The notes beneath the pieces were generated by a model, which was given only the letters and a program-made list of their open reading frames with translations, was not told where the DNA came from and ran no database searches. A stretch of DNA of 64,000 nt from Canna indica (Eukaryota > Streptophyta > Magnoliopsida > Zingiberales > Cannaceae): contig CP136890.1 of the NCBI GenBank assembly GCA_034359265.1, positions 67,395,501 to 67,459,500 on the forward strand. The letters run 5' to 3'. Numbering within the stretch: the stretch's first letter is position 1; each line of letters starts with the position of its first letter. The position numbers were made by a program, and so were the translations under genes. Positions 33,220-44,274 of the stretch are shown here, one piece after another.

Positions 33220-34940
33220 ATGTAGAGTGCACGCCCGAATTATACACCCTATAAGACCAGACCCTTATCGCCCAGAATACCATTGTGCCATAGTAAGATG
33301 GGAGCTTGATGATGGATTTGGTAGTCCTGGGTGAGAATTGTTATTAATTCATGTTATTGCGAGTTGTAAGCCAATTAGATTTTTCTATAGTAGCTCAAGT
33401 GTAATTATTATTGTTTGTAGTTCCATAGCTGAGAGCACTGGAAAGCAAATGAGCAGTTTGACGAGTAAGACGACAAATCGCACTGCTTCCTTATCAGTTC
33501 AGCATGAACATGCTACAAAATTCACTGGATCACAACCTGACACTGCACCCCAAGAATCAATGGTCAAAGTCGCAATTCTTACAGTGGGTGACACAGTTTC
33601 ATCTGACACCGGCCCTGATAGGAGGTAATCTTTATGTTGCTTTTGTTAAGCTAAAATCTTGTTACTCTCCTCTTTAAGTATTCATTACTGTTCTTTCTTC
33701 CATGTCTTGATTATTATAAAGCATGGTGCATAATTTCTAAGATTATTGATTGCCCTTTGGTTAAAATTAAAAAGGTTGACCCAGTGCACGAACGTAAGGC
33801 AAAAAATTAATAACTTGCTTTTTGACTTGTCAGACTATTTTCCCCATCACATATTTGGAATTGCAGCTCCAATTTTCTTATAAGACTAATTAGTGGTAGA
33901 TATAGAAGTCTAGGTTGAAGGATTTCTGATATGCATCTGTCTTTTTCTAATTCTTGATTATTCCACAACTTTAGCAAGTATGTTTCCTATATGCCGACAG
34001 TTTTACTAATATAGAATTGCAACTCAACCTCATAATCTGAACTCCATTAATTGAAGTATTGACTTCTCGAAAGGAAGATATTTTTGTGTCTAGCATGTGT
34101 TTATTTAGTCTCTTTCTCTTACATATTTATGATGTTAAAGATGCTTTGAAAAACATTCCATGAACCCTGATGGAATAGGCTTTAACTTTGTAGTAAACAT
34201 TGTAATGAGGAGCAAACATCATAAGATGGGATAAAAATCAACAGCTTTATCGTCATTGCAGAAAATGCATCTTGATACACCTCTTTGAATTAGCAACTCA
34301 ATAAGATCACAAATTTGATGGTAAATGAAATATGGAGAAATCATAATGCTCTTGGCAAGAGAAGCCTACTGAGCGAAGTGAATGCTCCAGAAAATTCCTT
34401 GCATAAGGACTAAGGGGATACAGATATCTATATAATTTTTTATCTTATTGCAAGTTAACCCTTTTAAGTCTAGCTGCATGATATTGTCAGGCTACTAGAC
34501 ATCACTAGGAATATATACCCGGTAGTTCAAGGAAGTTCTTTCATGCTATGTTTAAAATATTAATCCTAAACAGTATATTGCATATGAGATAATAGAACTT
34601 TAATGGTTGCAGCAGCCCAAGGGCAGTTTTCGTTGTGAACTCTTCATCTGAAAAGTTTGGTAGAGCACATGTGGTAGATACAGTTGTCGTTCCTGATGAA
34701 GTTGATAAAATTAAGAATGTCCTTATCAGATAGAGTGATATTGATAAAGTTTACCTCATACTGACTTTAGGTGACGTATTTATTGAGTTTTGAGGAGCCT
34801 ACACCTTCATTCATCCATTTTATTTACCTTTCTAGTTAATTTTGTCAAGTTCTTTATTTTCTTTTAGGTGGCACTAGCTTTACTCCTAGAGATGTAACAC
34901 CTGGGCTATTATATGTGATGCTCCAAGAGAGTCTCAAGGT
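33220..34940 (+). pseudogene. CNX1: Captured CNX1 (molybdopterin molybdotransferase) fragment with introns
   Basis: CNX1 inserts molybdate into molybdopterin. Block 1 (about 33225-33330) encodes RPEYHCAIVRWELDDGFGSPG, the E-domain end. Block 2 (33424-33626) continues AESTGKQMSS and TAPQESMVKVAILTVGDTVS to GPDRR, entering the G domain, with a donor-like GTAATC after GPDRR. Block 3 (34618-34772) gives [31 protein letters not shown], a TAG, SDIDKVYLILTLG. Block 4 (34868-34938) gives [11 protein letters not shown] then [13 protein letters not shown], ending at a GTATTG donor-like site. The EATKEVIEKET-equivalent between the last two parts is missing. Exon-intron organisation is preserved, so genomic DNA was captured rather than cDNA. 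Confidence 0.85.
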
Positions 34941-35099
34941 ATTGCCCTGAATTCTTTTGTTCAATTCTACGTAGAAATCATATCACTGAATGCAGCACAA
35001 CGAAGTCATGAAGTCTCAACTATTTTGAGTCGGCTACATTAATCTTTTCCTACCATTAGGCATATTAATTTTCATGCTATTCTAAAGTCTCAAATAGGA

Positions 35100-35640
35100 A
35101 CTCAGACAGAATACCAATGCTTCAAAAAAGATTGCCCTCTTTCTTCTTCTTCTTCTTCTTCTTCTTGGTCAAGCTCTACAAGGAAGAGATCCAGCCTGTT
35201 GTGGCCAAGCCTGAGGGAGTACATGGCCTTCAACTCCCCCAGGTGAAGGACATGTACCAAAACATCAAATTCATGCATGCATTGAGCTAGTACCAATTTC
35301 ACAGTCCATTTAGGGTTCACGTGGGCTGGAGGAAGTCCACTCTAGTACCAAAGGAATCTATCTAGCACCAACATAAGAGGTTCCTTGGTAAATTAAACTT
35401 GCTGAGAATTCATTCTCAGAATCTCAGCATGCTGAGAATTGAACATGCTGAACATAGCATGCTATTCTTAGCATGTTATTGATACAATTCAGCATGCTGC
35501 ATTGTTGGGTATTCCTCATTTCATTAAGTTACAAACTTTATTTACAACTTTAGAGTATCGGTTTATTATCTTGCATTGAGTTACAAACTTGGTATTCCTC
35601 ATTTCATTGCCTCATTGTTTCTTTTGTTTTTACATGCAGG
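35100..35640 (+). other. CACTA interior with CTT microsatellite and open segment
   Basis: (CTT)n at about 35142-35166 is followed by a + reading VKLYKEEIQPVVAKPEGVHG that I cannot assign. Then short near-repeats of AGCATGCTGAGAATT occur (35410-35500). Possibly another captured scrap. Confidence 0.3.
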
Positions 35641-35909
35641 TAAAAGGATGAAGTGCAAGGATCAACTTTTTGGAAAAAATTATCTTATGTATATTTGAAA
35701 TTTTGAAACTTTGAAACAATATAAATATTTGAATAGCACAATGTATTTCGAAATTACTTGTATACAATGGTTTCTTATGTGTGTGGATTTTAATAATGTG
35801 TAATTTTAAAAATTATTTTTAATATTTTGTGTCAATTATAAAATTATCTTATATGTGATTTCATGATTTGAGGATTGATTAGGTACACAATAATGAGCAA
35901 TTGGTAGAT

Positions 35910-36333
35910 TCTGATGGTAATTCCAACGGATATACCAACAAAAATTATTTGTTGGTAATACCAACGCTAGCAGATATTGTTGGTATTATCGACAAATATG
36001 TATCTGTTGGTATTACCAACAGATATATATTCATTGGTATTACCAACAGATTTATCTGTTGGTAATACCGACGGAGATTTATCTGTTGGTAATACCGACG
36101 GATATATATCCATTGGTAATACCGACGGATATATGTCTCTGTCGGTATTACCAATAAAATAACATATTTGTAGGTAATACCGACATATTAATTAAAATCC
36201 GTCGGTATTACCGAGGAGCCTTTTATCGACGAATTTTACCGACAGATACTCCATTGGTAACAATATTACCGACGGAGTTTTGGGTATTACCGACGGATTT
36301 GGTCCGTTTGTGATACCCTATTTTATTGTAGTG
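35910..36333. repeat. CACTA subterminal motif array
   Basis: About fifteen copies of TTGGTAATACCGACGGATAT-like or reverse-complement motifs lie within the last 400 bases. They are mirrored more sparsely at 28270-28370. Typical transposase-binding subterminal repeats of CACTA elements. Confidence 0.8.
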
Positions 36334-36339
36334 ACATTA

Positions 36340-36952
36340 GAGACTTTCACTCAAAGTCTATAAAATTAAATTTGAAATAAAAATATTGAAATATTTTTTG
36401 TCCGAAATATTTTTATAAACTCCAGCACATCTTTTATATCACATATATATTTTTTGTGAATTAAATTTTATTTTTTATAATTAAAAAATTATTATATATA
36501 AAGTCTCTAACTCATTAGAGACTTTTGTGTAAAGTCTATAATAATTTTATAATTCTCTAAAAAAATATTTGAATTCATCAAATAATTTTTTAATGATACA
36601 AAATATCTACTATGATCCAAAAAAAATATTTTACATCAAAATATTTTATAAATTTTAATTTTAATTTAAATTTATAGACTTTGTGCAAAAAAATTTAATG
36701 CATTAGAGAGTTTGAAAATATATTTTTTTATACTATAATATCTCATTTTTATCATAATTTTTTTTAAAATTTTTTTTTTAAATTTTTTTATATATATTTT
36801 ATTTAATTTTTGACCAAAGTCTTTAATTAGTTAGAGACTTTGGCCCATTGGTAAAATGGGTGTCCAATCCACTATATTTCGATTTTGAAAATTTTGATTC
36901 TCAAAATCCGGATATGAGAATTTTTCACTCCCAAATTTTAATTTTGAAAAAT
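36340..36952. mobile_element. Foldback MULE-type MITE, copy 3 (left part missing)
   Basis: Shares the GAGACTTT.CTCAAAGTCTATA phrases, ATGATACAAAATAT..ACTATGATCC and the right arm (TCTTTAATTAGTTAGAGACTTT ... GAATTTTTCACTCCC) with the elements at 10319 and 12463. Its left terminus is absent: the sequence begins immediately after the CACTA right end. The element was truncated at that junction. Confidence 0.75.
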
Positions 36953-38700
36953 TGTTGTGTAGCTATTTCATATTTTCTAATCAATTAAATTCTCTTTCTT
37001 TCCTTAATTTTTTTAAAAAAATTTCACACTCTCTCCCTCGCTTTTTTTCCCTATAACCCAAGAATTTAATACTTTCTTTTCACTTTTTATCTTCCCATAT
37101 TTTCCCGAGGAAATCTCGGTAGAGCGAGCTCTCTCGCTCTATTCCCAATTTCCCATAAACAACGCTAATTAATGAATTTATACTTTTATAGCTTCCACTT
37201 ATTATATTCCTAAGTTTTCAAGAAAATCTCTCTCTCTCTCTCTATCTCAATCTCTCAATCTCGCTAATTAATGAATTTATAGTAATTAAATAGGAGAGAG
37301 ATAAATATTCCAGTAATTAAAAAGAGATCTTAATGGAAAATTAAAATTTTGATACTTAAAATTAAATAAAAATTAAATGAGAAAGATTAATGAAAAATTA
37401 AATATGAGAGAGAGATTTCAAAAATTAAATTAAAAAATAAATGAGAGAGAGATAGGTGGGAGAGAGATTAATGGAAAATTAAATATGAGAAAGGGAGAGA
37501 TTTCAGTGATAAAAATTAAATAGAAAATAAATGAGAGAAATATATATTTCGGTTACATTATATTTGGATAACTTTAAGTAAAAAATTTGGAGGGGAGATT
37601 TGAAGAGATTTGAAGGGTTTTGGAGGGGGAGGAATTTGGAAGTTTTCGAAAGAGTTTTAAAAATCTTGTTTGGTTAGACTTCATTAAAGGTTTGGAGAGA
37701 GGAATTTGGTAGACCACTATGCCATCGTTTATAATATTATTATTTTTTATTTTAGAATATTTTTATAATTTAATTTTTTTTTAATTCATTAACTCTTCAA
37801 ACCCCTTCAAAACCTTCTAGTTTGGGGGGTTTGAAAAATATATTCTGAGAGGGATTTGAAATTCCTCCAAACCCATTAAAAAAAGTTATCCGAATAAGAT
37901 ATTTTAAACCCTTCCAAATTCTTCCAAAACTCTTCGAAATTTTTAATCCAAACAGTGTTAGAGAGAGTAATGAAAAATTAAATATAATCTGTTAAATGGA
38001 AAATTAATTTTTAATTTAAATTTTAGATATAATTTAATATTATTAATAATTTAAATTAAAATTTTAAAATTAAATATTTTTATATCTAGATTTTCAAAAA
38101 TAAATTATCATATTATTAACTTATTTTTAATTTTTTACTTTTGAGACTCGACGAAAAATAATAATTACGATTTGACTTTTATATATATCTCTTATTTAAT
38201 TTTATTTAAATAAGAAATATATATAAAATATTATAAAATATGTTTTTATAATAGGTTAATAATATAATAATTTATTTATGAAAATTTAGATATAAAAATA
38301 TTTAAATTTAAATTTTTTATTTAAATTATATCTAAAATTTAAATTTTTTATTTAAATTATATCTAAAATTTAAATTTCAAAATTAATTTTCAGTTTAACA
38401 GACTATATTTAATTTTTCATTACTCTCACTAATCGAAATATATATTTTTCTCATTTATTTTTTATTTAATTTCTAGTACTGAAATCTCTCCCTTTATCAT
38501 ATTTAATTTTTCGTTAATCTCTCTCCCCTCTCTCTCTCATTTATTTTTAATTTAATTTTCGAAATCTTTCTCTCATATTTAATTTTTCATTAATCTCTCT
38601 CATTTATTTTTTATTTAATTATAATTATCAAAATTTTAATTTTCCATTAATATCTCTTTTTAATTACTGGATTGTTTATCTCTCTCCTATTTAATTGCTA
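36953..38700. repeat. AG/CT-rich foldback repeat with nested Tourist MITE
   Basis: The left arm (37290-37555) reads GAGAGAGATTAATGAAAAATTAAATATG repeatedly. The right arm (38420-38700) is its inverted counterpart (CATATTTAATTTTTCATTAATCTCTC). The opening 36953-37145 (CTATAACCCAAGAATTTAAT, TTTATCTTCCCATATTTTC) recurs inverted at 52045-52213. The same AG-rich vocabulary returns at 53480-54120. Non-coding. Confidence 0.7.
37561..37957. mobile_element. Tourist-like MITE nested in AG-rich foldback
   Basis: A 397-bp insert flanked by TTA (37558-37560 and 37958-37960). The right end ATCCAAACAGTG and left TATTTGGAT are inverted TTTGGAT cores. Arms contain GATTTGAAGAGATTTGAAGGG and inverted CTTCAAACCCCTTCAAAACC. 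Non-coding. Confidence 0.65.
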
Positions 38701-38889
38701 CCAAAAAAAAATTAAAGTTCAATTACACAAAGGTAAGAAGGTCTTGAGAAAGAATTACATCAAGCTCTGAAGGCCTGATAGAGATCCAAACATTGGACTC
38801 TTTCAAACTCCGAACTTTATTAGCAGTCCAATGTGCTGCCTTATTACATTCACAAGGATAAAAAAAAATTACAAAAGTAAAATTTCCGA

Positions 38890-40498
38890 GTTATCATCAA
38901 AATATGCTTTACTTCACTGTAGCTTTAATTATCGGGGGAGTAGGATGGGAGCCCATAACACTTTGAAGCACAGTCATTGAATCAGTTTCAATAGTGATGT
39001 GAGAGACTTGTTGTTGCCAAGCAAGTTGAACATAAAACAAAATTGCCAAAGCCTCAGCAAGAGCAGAAGAAGCAATATTCTCTAAGTATTTATTAGCTGC
39101 AAAGAAACAAGCGCCTGCATTAGTTCTAGCAACCAAACCAATACCAGCACAAGAGTTAATCTAAGAGCCATCATAATTAATTTTGATGCAGTTATTTGTT
39201 GGGGGAATCAAGTAAGAATTCTTAATCCTTTTATTCGTTAAAATGTTCTGACCCTCAAGAACCTGGATGGAAGCCAACCGAGAAGCAAAAACTAGAAATC
39301 TGAGCATGAGGCTTTGAGGGGAATGCTGCCTAACATAGTGCACTTTCTCATTCCTAGCATGCCAAGTAAACCATAAGGTAACAACAACCAACACCTTAGT
39401 AGAGAGAGTATATGTTCTTTTATACGACAACCTAAGCCAACCTCCCTCAACCCAATTATGTCTAGATGAAAAGTCAAAACCAGTCTTGGTTTGAAGAAGA
39501 GACCAAAGAGCAGAAGAAAATGAGCAAATGAAAAATACAAGCTCAATTATCTTTACAGCAGTTAGGTTTGAGCAAAGAGGACATGTAGAAGGAATATTTA
39601 TGCCAATGTGTCTTAAGTAACTCTAGTAGGTAATCTTTCATGAAGTAATTTCCAAAGGAAAACAAGGATCTTGGAATGAAGCTTAAGTTGCCATAAATTG
39701 CACCAAATGATATTGGAACTATTATCCTCATAGTTACGACATCTAAGTAATAAGTAAGCAAAACTCGTGATAATAGACCCATCAGCCTCTATATCCCAAA
39801 TCCATGTGTCATCATCAGGAATATAAGACAACTAGATACTCTTAATGGATTCCCATAGAGATTTATTAAATAAAAACAAACCACAATCATCATTCCAGAT
39901 ATTATCAGCTATAAGGTGTTTAACAGTAAAAGAAGATAAGTTCATATCAGTATTAACAAAAGTAGGCTTGCATATAAGAGGCATATCCACACACCAATAA
40001 TCCAATAAAATATTTGTTAAGTTTGCTGAGTTAATAAGCTTTTTGAAACCAAAAGAAAGAGATTTAAAAGCTGATAAGAAAAGCTTCCAAGTTTCATAGC
40101 ATTTTTAAGGAAGACTATTAGAAGATTGATTAAGAATAGTATATTTATTCTTAACAAGATTTACCCATAAAGAATTATCACCATTAATATAAGCAAACAT
40201 CCTCCTAAGCTGTAAAGATTTAGCTTTATAATACAAATCCTGAACACCTAACCCACCCATAGACTTGGGCAAGGTAATAGTGTCCCAACTGATCAGATGA
40301 ATTGAAGACCCTTAACAGAATCCTTGGAAGACCAAATGAAATGCCTAAGCATAGTATTAATTTTTTCAATCATGGACTTAGTGATCCAAGAAACAGAGAG
40401 GGTGTGAAGAGGGATCAAATTAAGAATAGAATTAACAAGCACAACCTTGCCAGTTTGAGAAATAAAATTATTTTGCCAACTCTCTAGCCTTTTCTAAA
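38890..40498 (-). pseudogene. LINE ORF2, 3' half (RT end, zf-RVT, RNase H)
   Basis: Non-LTR retrotransposon (L1-type plant LINE), minus strand. From the high coordinate down: RLESWQNNFISQTGKVVLVN (RT thumb), LRHFIWSSKDSVKG, FVNTDMNLSS, DDDTWIWDIEADGSI...NIIWCNLWQLKLHSKILVFLWKLL (zf-RVT region), TLWFTWHARNEKVHY, then INYDGS, ASSALAEALAILFYVQLA and THITIETDSMTVLQSVMG-like residues of a C-terminal RNase H domain ending near 38905. Several stops and shifts are present. It continues at 48794-50205 on the other side of the copia insertion. Confidence 0.85.
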
Positions 40499-40614
40499 TA
40501 TTAAGGACATAATTGTATATCATTTCTCTATGTACTTTTATGCAAAAATGAATAATAATATATTGATAATATGGGGGCTGCCAAAGATAGCAAGTGATTT
40601 CCTCAAACTTCTCA
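40499..40614 (+). repeat. Copia 5' LTR
   Basis: Begins TATTAAGGACATAATTG (expected TG mutated to TA) and ends AAACTTCTCA. About 95% identical to the 3' copy over 116 bases (CATAAT/CCTAAT, ATGAAT/ATCAAT, GATAAT/GATAGT, AAGATAG/AAGGTAG differences), consistent with a not very old insertion. Confidence 0.92.
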
Positions 40615-40999
40615 TGATATCAGAGCCAAGAAATCTCTTTAAAAAATTTCTCTTTTTTTCTGCCTGATCACTGTTCACCTGACACTGTTCATCGCACACT
40701 GTTCACCCGACACTGTTCATCGTGCAATACTGTTCATCATCTACTCCTGCCATCTCCTGTTCTCTCCATCTAATTCTAAGATCCAAAGTTGGAAAATGTT
40801 CCTCCCTAAATTCGTGCTCAAATCCAAAGTTGTGACTTCGAGGAAATCAACGACAAGACTACGAATCAAAGGGTTTATGCTTATCACTATGAAAAAAATG
40901 AATGGAGTTAGAGAGGGACACAGTGGACGCACTCAGAGCTCTCAACCTCAGACATAACCTGTTGTCTCTACCTTTGTTCATGGAGGTACTCCTACTGCG

Positions 41000-41340
41000 T
41001 GTCTAACTCATAACTCTGGTGCCCATCCTTGGATTCTAGACTCGGGCGCATCTGATCATATGTTTGGTAACTTTTCTGCTTTCTCCAATTTAGTCACTCT
41101 TGCCTCATCCACTACTGTCACTCTTGCTGATGAGTCCACCTCATTAGTAAAGGGTATTGGTCTAGCCTCGCCTACACCATCCTTACCACTTAATAATATT
41201 TTTTACATTCCTCAATTTCCCTTGAGTTTATTTTCTATTAGTAAACTCACTCGAGATTTACATTGCTCAGTGACATTTACCTCTGACTCTGTTATTATTC
41301 AGGATTCTCGGACTGGTAAGGTGACTAGCACAGGGCATGA
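41000..41340 (+). pseudogene. Copia protease segment
   Basis: Encodes WILDSGASDHMFGNF, the retropepsin active site (DSGA) of copia polyproteins. It then gives LPLNNIFYIPQFPLSLFSIS, the usual end of the protease/GAG-pre-integrase linker. The reading is cut at GHD, where CACTA enters at 41341, and resumes at 45856 with SRGLYQLV. Upstream gag is missing: 40615-40990 has only leader-like DNA with ACACTGTTCAYC repeats. Confidence 0.88.
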
Positions 41341-41359
41341 CACTACTAGAAATTGAGTC

Positions 41360-41575
41360 TTCAGCAACGGCTATCAGCAACGGCATTCTTACGGCCGCTC
41401 AAGCCGTTGCAGATATGTTGTATCTGCAATGGTTTTCTAACGGACACGCGAGCCGTTACTAATGATTTTAATTATCAGCAACGGCTTTCTAACAGACAAG
41501 TGAGTCGTTGCTGATGATAACTTATTAGCAACGGCTTTCTAGCGGGCGAGTGAGCCGTTGCTGATAAGTTTATAT
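41360..41575. repeat. CACTA left subterminal AGCAACGGC array
   Basis: Repeated AGCAACGGCTTTCTAAC / GAGCCGTTGCTGAT units in both orientations just inside the TIR, mirrored at 45550-45840 and at 62600-62935. Candidate TnpA-binding sites. Confidence 0.85.
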
Positions 41576-42546
41576 AGGTCACAGATCGCGCCCGACCCTT
41601 CTTCCTCCCGCTGCTGCCGCCGCCGCCTCCTCCTCCTGCATCTCACCGCCGCTGCCGAAGCCGACGACGCCGAGCTGCCGCTACCGACACTGTCGTCCGT
41701 CCTCGACCGCCGATTTCAGGTATTCATCGCTGCACGGCCGTCTCTTCCCGTTGTGGCCGACGGGAAATCTGACCGAAACCATATTTTTAGGGTTTCGGCC
41801 GGCAGCAGTCGGCCGATGGCCGCCGCCGAATCTTTTACAGTGTTCGGACACACTGTCCGAACATTGTACGCTGGCGCCGGAGTCCACCGGACTCCAGCGC
41901 CGGAAAGAGTAGATTTATGATTTTTTATTTTTTTTATTTATATATTAATTAATTAATTAGATTAATTGTTTAATTTGTTAGATTAATTATTAGGGTTTAG
42001 ATTAATTTCAGAATTGTCCACTTCGGACGCGCGCCGAAATCGTCCACTTCGGACTCTTGCCGAAATCGTCTAATTTGGACTCGTGTTGGAATTATCCAAT
42101 ATGGACTCGAACTGTCTCGAAACATTTAGAAAATAATCATCCATCCGACGAGTTGATATGTTTCACGTACGCATCGACGAGTCGGATATGATTTAGCCAA
42201 ACCTTAGATCCGTTCGGGGATTGTATGTTCGTGTAAAATAAGTAGATGATCATTTATACGACGTACAATTCTTGAATTGTCCCTGATTGGATAATTTGGG
42301 AATATAGTTATTTGTACTGCACTTACATTTTTATTTTAACTGTTAACTAATTATTCTAAATTTCGGCAACATCTCTCTTGTTCTCCGATACGCGCCCAGA
42401 TGATATGCGTATTCGGAGAACTGTAGGGAGATGCTGCCGAAATTTAGAATGAAGTTAGCGGTTAAAATAAGTACTTAGTGCAATATAAATAACATAAATC
42501 CCGAATGGAATAAGACAATCTCACCTAAAGACATTAACCAAAGAAA

Positions 42547-44271
42547 TTGTCATTGATTGACAGAATCATGTCGGCTGATCGAAGTTGGATGTACCGACGT
42601 CTTGATCGTGGAGCTTTAACGAATGAGTTTCGATTAGGCATAACGTACTTCCTAAATTTCGCCTATTCGAATCGGAATTTCGTTAGCATCGGTGATCAAA
42701 TCCGATGTCCGTGCTGTATTTGTTTGAATGGACGATTTTTGGATCGGGAGACTGTCACTCTACATCTATATAGCAAAGGATTTGCACCAAGATATTTTCT
42801 ATGGACTTATCACGGGGAGTCACGCGAAGTCGGGACGTCGAGCAATCCTGTCGTTCAGACATATGGTGAATCTTCCTCTGCTGGTGCTTCTTCATCCAGT
42901 CAATCTAATCCCTATAGAACTATGATACTTGATAGTCTTGGGGGTCAATTCCACCTGAATGATAATGTTGATCGGCCAGTTCTTCAGACATCAGTCCCAC
43001 CAGATACTACAGCGGTTGATATCACAGAAGTACAAACTGTGGTAGAGATTGAATTACCGAATAAAGAAGCTGCAAAATTTTACGAGATGTTGAAAGCTGC
43101 CGATGAACCTTTGTATGAGAATTGTCCTAAATACACTAGGTTTTTAGCAATGACACAGCTCTTAAACATCAAGGCCGATTGTAATATCAGCGGAGTTGCG
43201 TATGATCGGATTACTGGATTGATTAATAGAATGCTTCATACTGATAACATGTTTGAGCCAACTTTTTATAAGACTAAAAAGCTAATGAGAAAATTGGGGC
43301 TTGGGTACGAAAAAATACACACGTGCCAAAATAACTGCATTTTATATTATAAAGAAAATGTGCAGTTGGATAAATGTCTTGTATGTCAACATCCTCGTTA
43401 CAAGGAGAAGAATTCGGTCTGATAGAAAAATATCCTATTTAAGGTGCTTCGGTATTTTCCACTAACACCGAGGCTTCAAAGATTATTCATGTCGGAAAAG
43501 ACAGCCCCCTACATGAGTTGGCATGCAAGAAGTCGTGATGATACAGTAATGACTCATCTATTTGACAGTGAAGCATGGAAACATTTGGATACATGTTATC
43601 CTTCATTTGCTAGGGATACTAGAAATATCAGATTGGGATTGTGCACAGATGGTTTTAATCCGTTTGGACATTCTGCAACTCCTTATTCAGTTTGGCCAGT
43701 GCTGCTGACAGTTTATAATTTGCCACCGTCAATGTGTATGAAAGATGAATTTATTTATCTTTCGATGATTATTCCGGGTCCTAAGGGTCCGCGAAAAGAA
43801 ATTGACATATTTCTCAGACCCTTGATAGATGAATTGAAAATATTGTGGACTGAGGGAGCTGTCACTTATGATTGTCATCGGAAGCAAAACTTCAATTTAA
43901 AGGCCGCGGTCTTGTTGACAATCAATGATTTCCCGGCGTACGGCATGTTGTCTGGTTGGAGCACTCACGGCCGACTCTCTTGTCTGTATTGTATGGAACA
44001 CTCTAAATCAATCAGTCTTCAGAACAGACGAAAAATCTCATTCTTTGATTGTCATCGTCGATTCCTACCGGTTAATCATCAGTATCGAAGGAATCGTAAT
44101 AAATTAACTAAGGGCAGAGTCGGAAGAGATGGGCCACCACCGATGTTGTCTGGTGAACAAATGTTAGCACGTGTTTCATCACTTCCAGATATAGTATTTG
44201 GTCGCAATGAAAGAGTGTCGGGTTTTCCCGTGCGAGGCTATTTCCCGTGGCCATTCATTTACGCTGCCTGA
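42547..44271 (+). pseudogene. CACTA transposase TNP2 (Transposase_21), truncated
   Basis: The first part begins MSADRSWMYRRLDRG and includes CPCCICLNGRFLDRETVTLH, the transposase-associated zinc-binding domain. It then gives NCPKYTRFLAMTQLLNIKAD and a CX2NN...LDKCLVCQHPRY zinc region. In the same frame, two consecutive stops (TGA TAG at 43420-43425) break it. Then VLRYFPLTPRLQRLF, WHARSRDDT, GLCTDGFNPFG, YSVWPVLLTVYNLPPSMCMK (the Transposase_21 catalytic region) and SCLYCMEHS follow. It ends after RNERVSGFPVRGYFPWP, fused by deletion to TnpA DNA. Intact TNP2 proteins are about twice this length. Confidence 0.9.
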
Positions 44272-44274
44272 GAG

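Larger units (their letters stand above)
28255..36333. mobile_element. 8.1-kb CACTA element with multiple captured host gene fragments
   Basis: Left terminus CACTACAAGAAATTTGAC, right terminus ATTTTATTGTAGTG, i.e. CACTACAA-type TIRs. Subterminal arrays of short motifs in both orientations (TTACCGACGG, GTTGGTATTACC, TACCAACAGAT) occupy about 28270-28370 and 35910-36310, as expected for CACTA transposase-binding regions. Flanking trinucleotides (TCT and ACA) do not match, so one border may be rearranged. No TNP2 is recognised inside. Instead there are pieces of GATL, BSD-domain, LHT and CNX1 genes, some with introns. Confidence 0.85.

Noticed and set aside
35945..36162. Short repetitive frames on both strands
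   Set aside because: Translations of the CACTA subterminal motif array.
41558..41920. 120-codon GC-rich frame in the CACTA left part
   Set aside because: Low-complexity Arg/Leu-rich translation of a GC-rich leader-like stretch (CGCCGCCTCC), with no family signature. Probably the 5' leader of the element's transcript.
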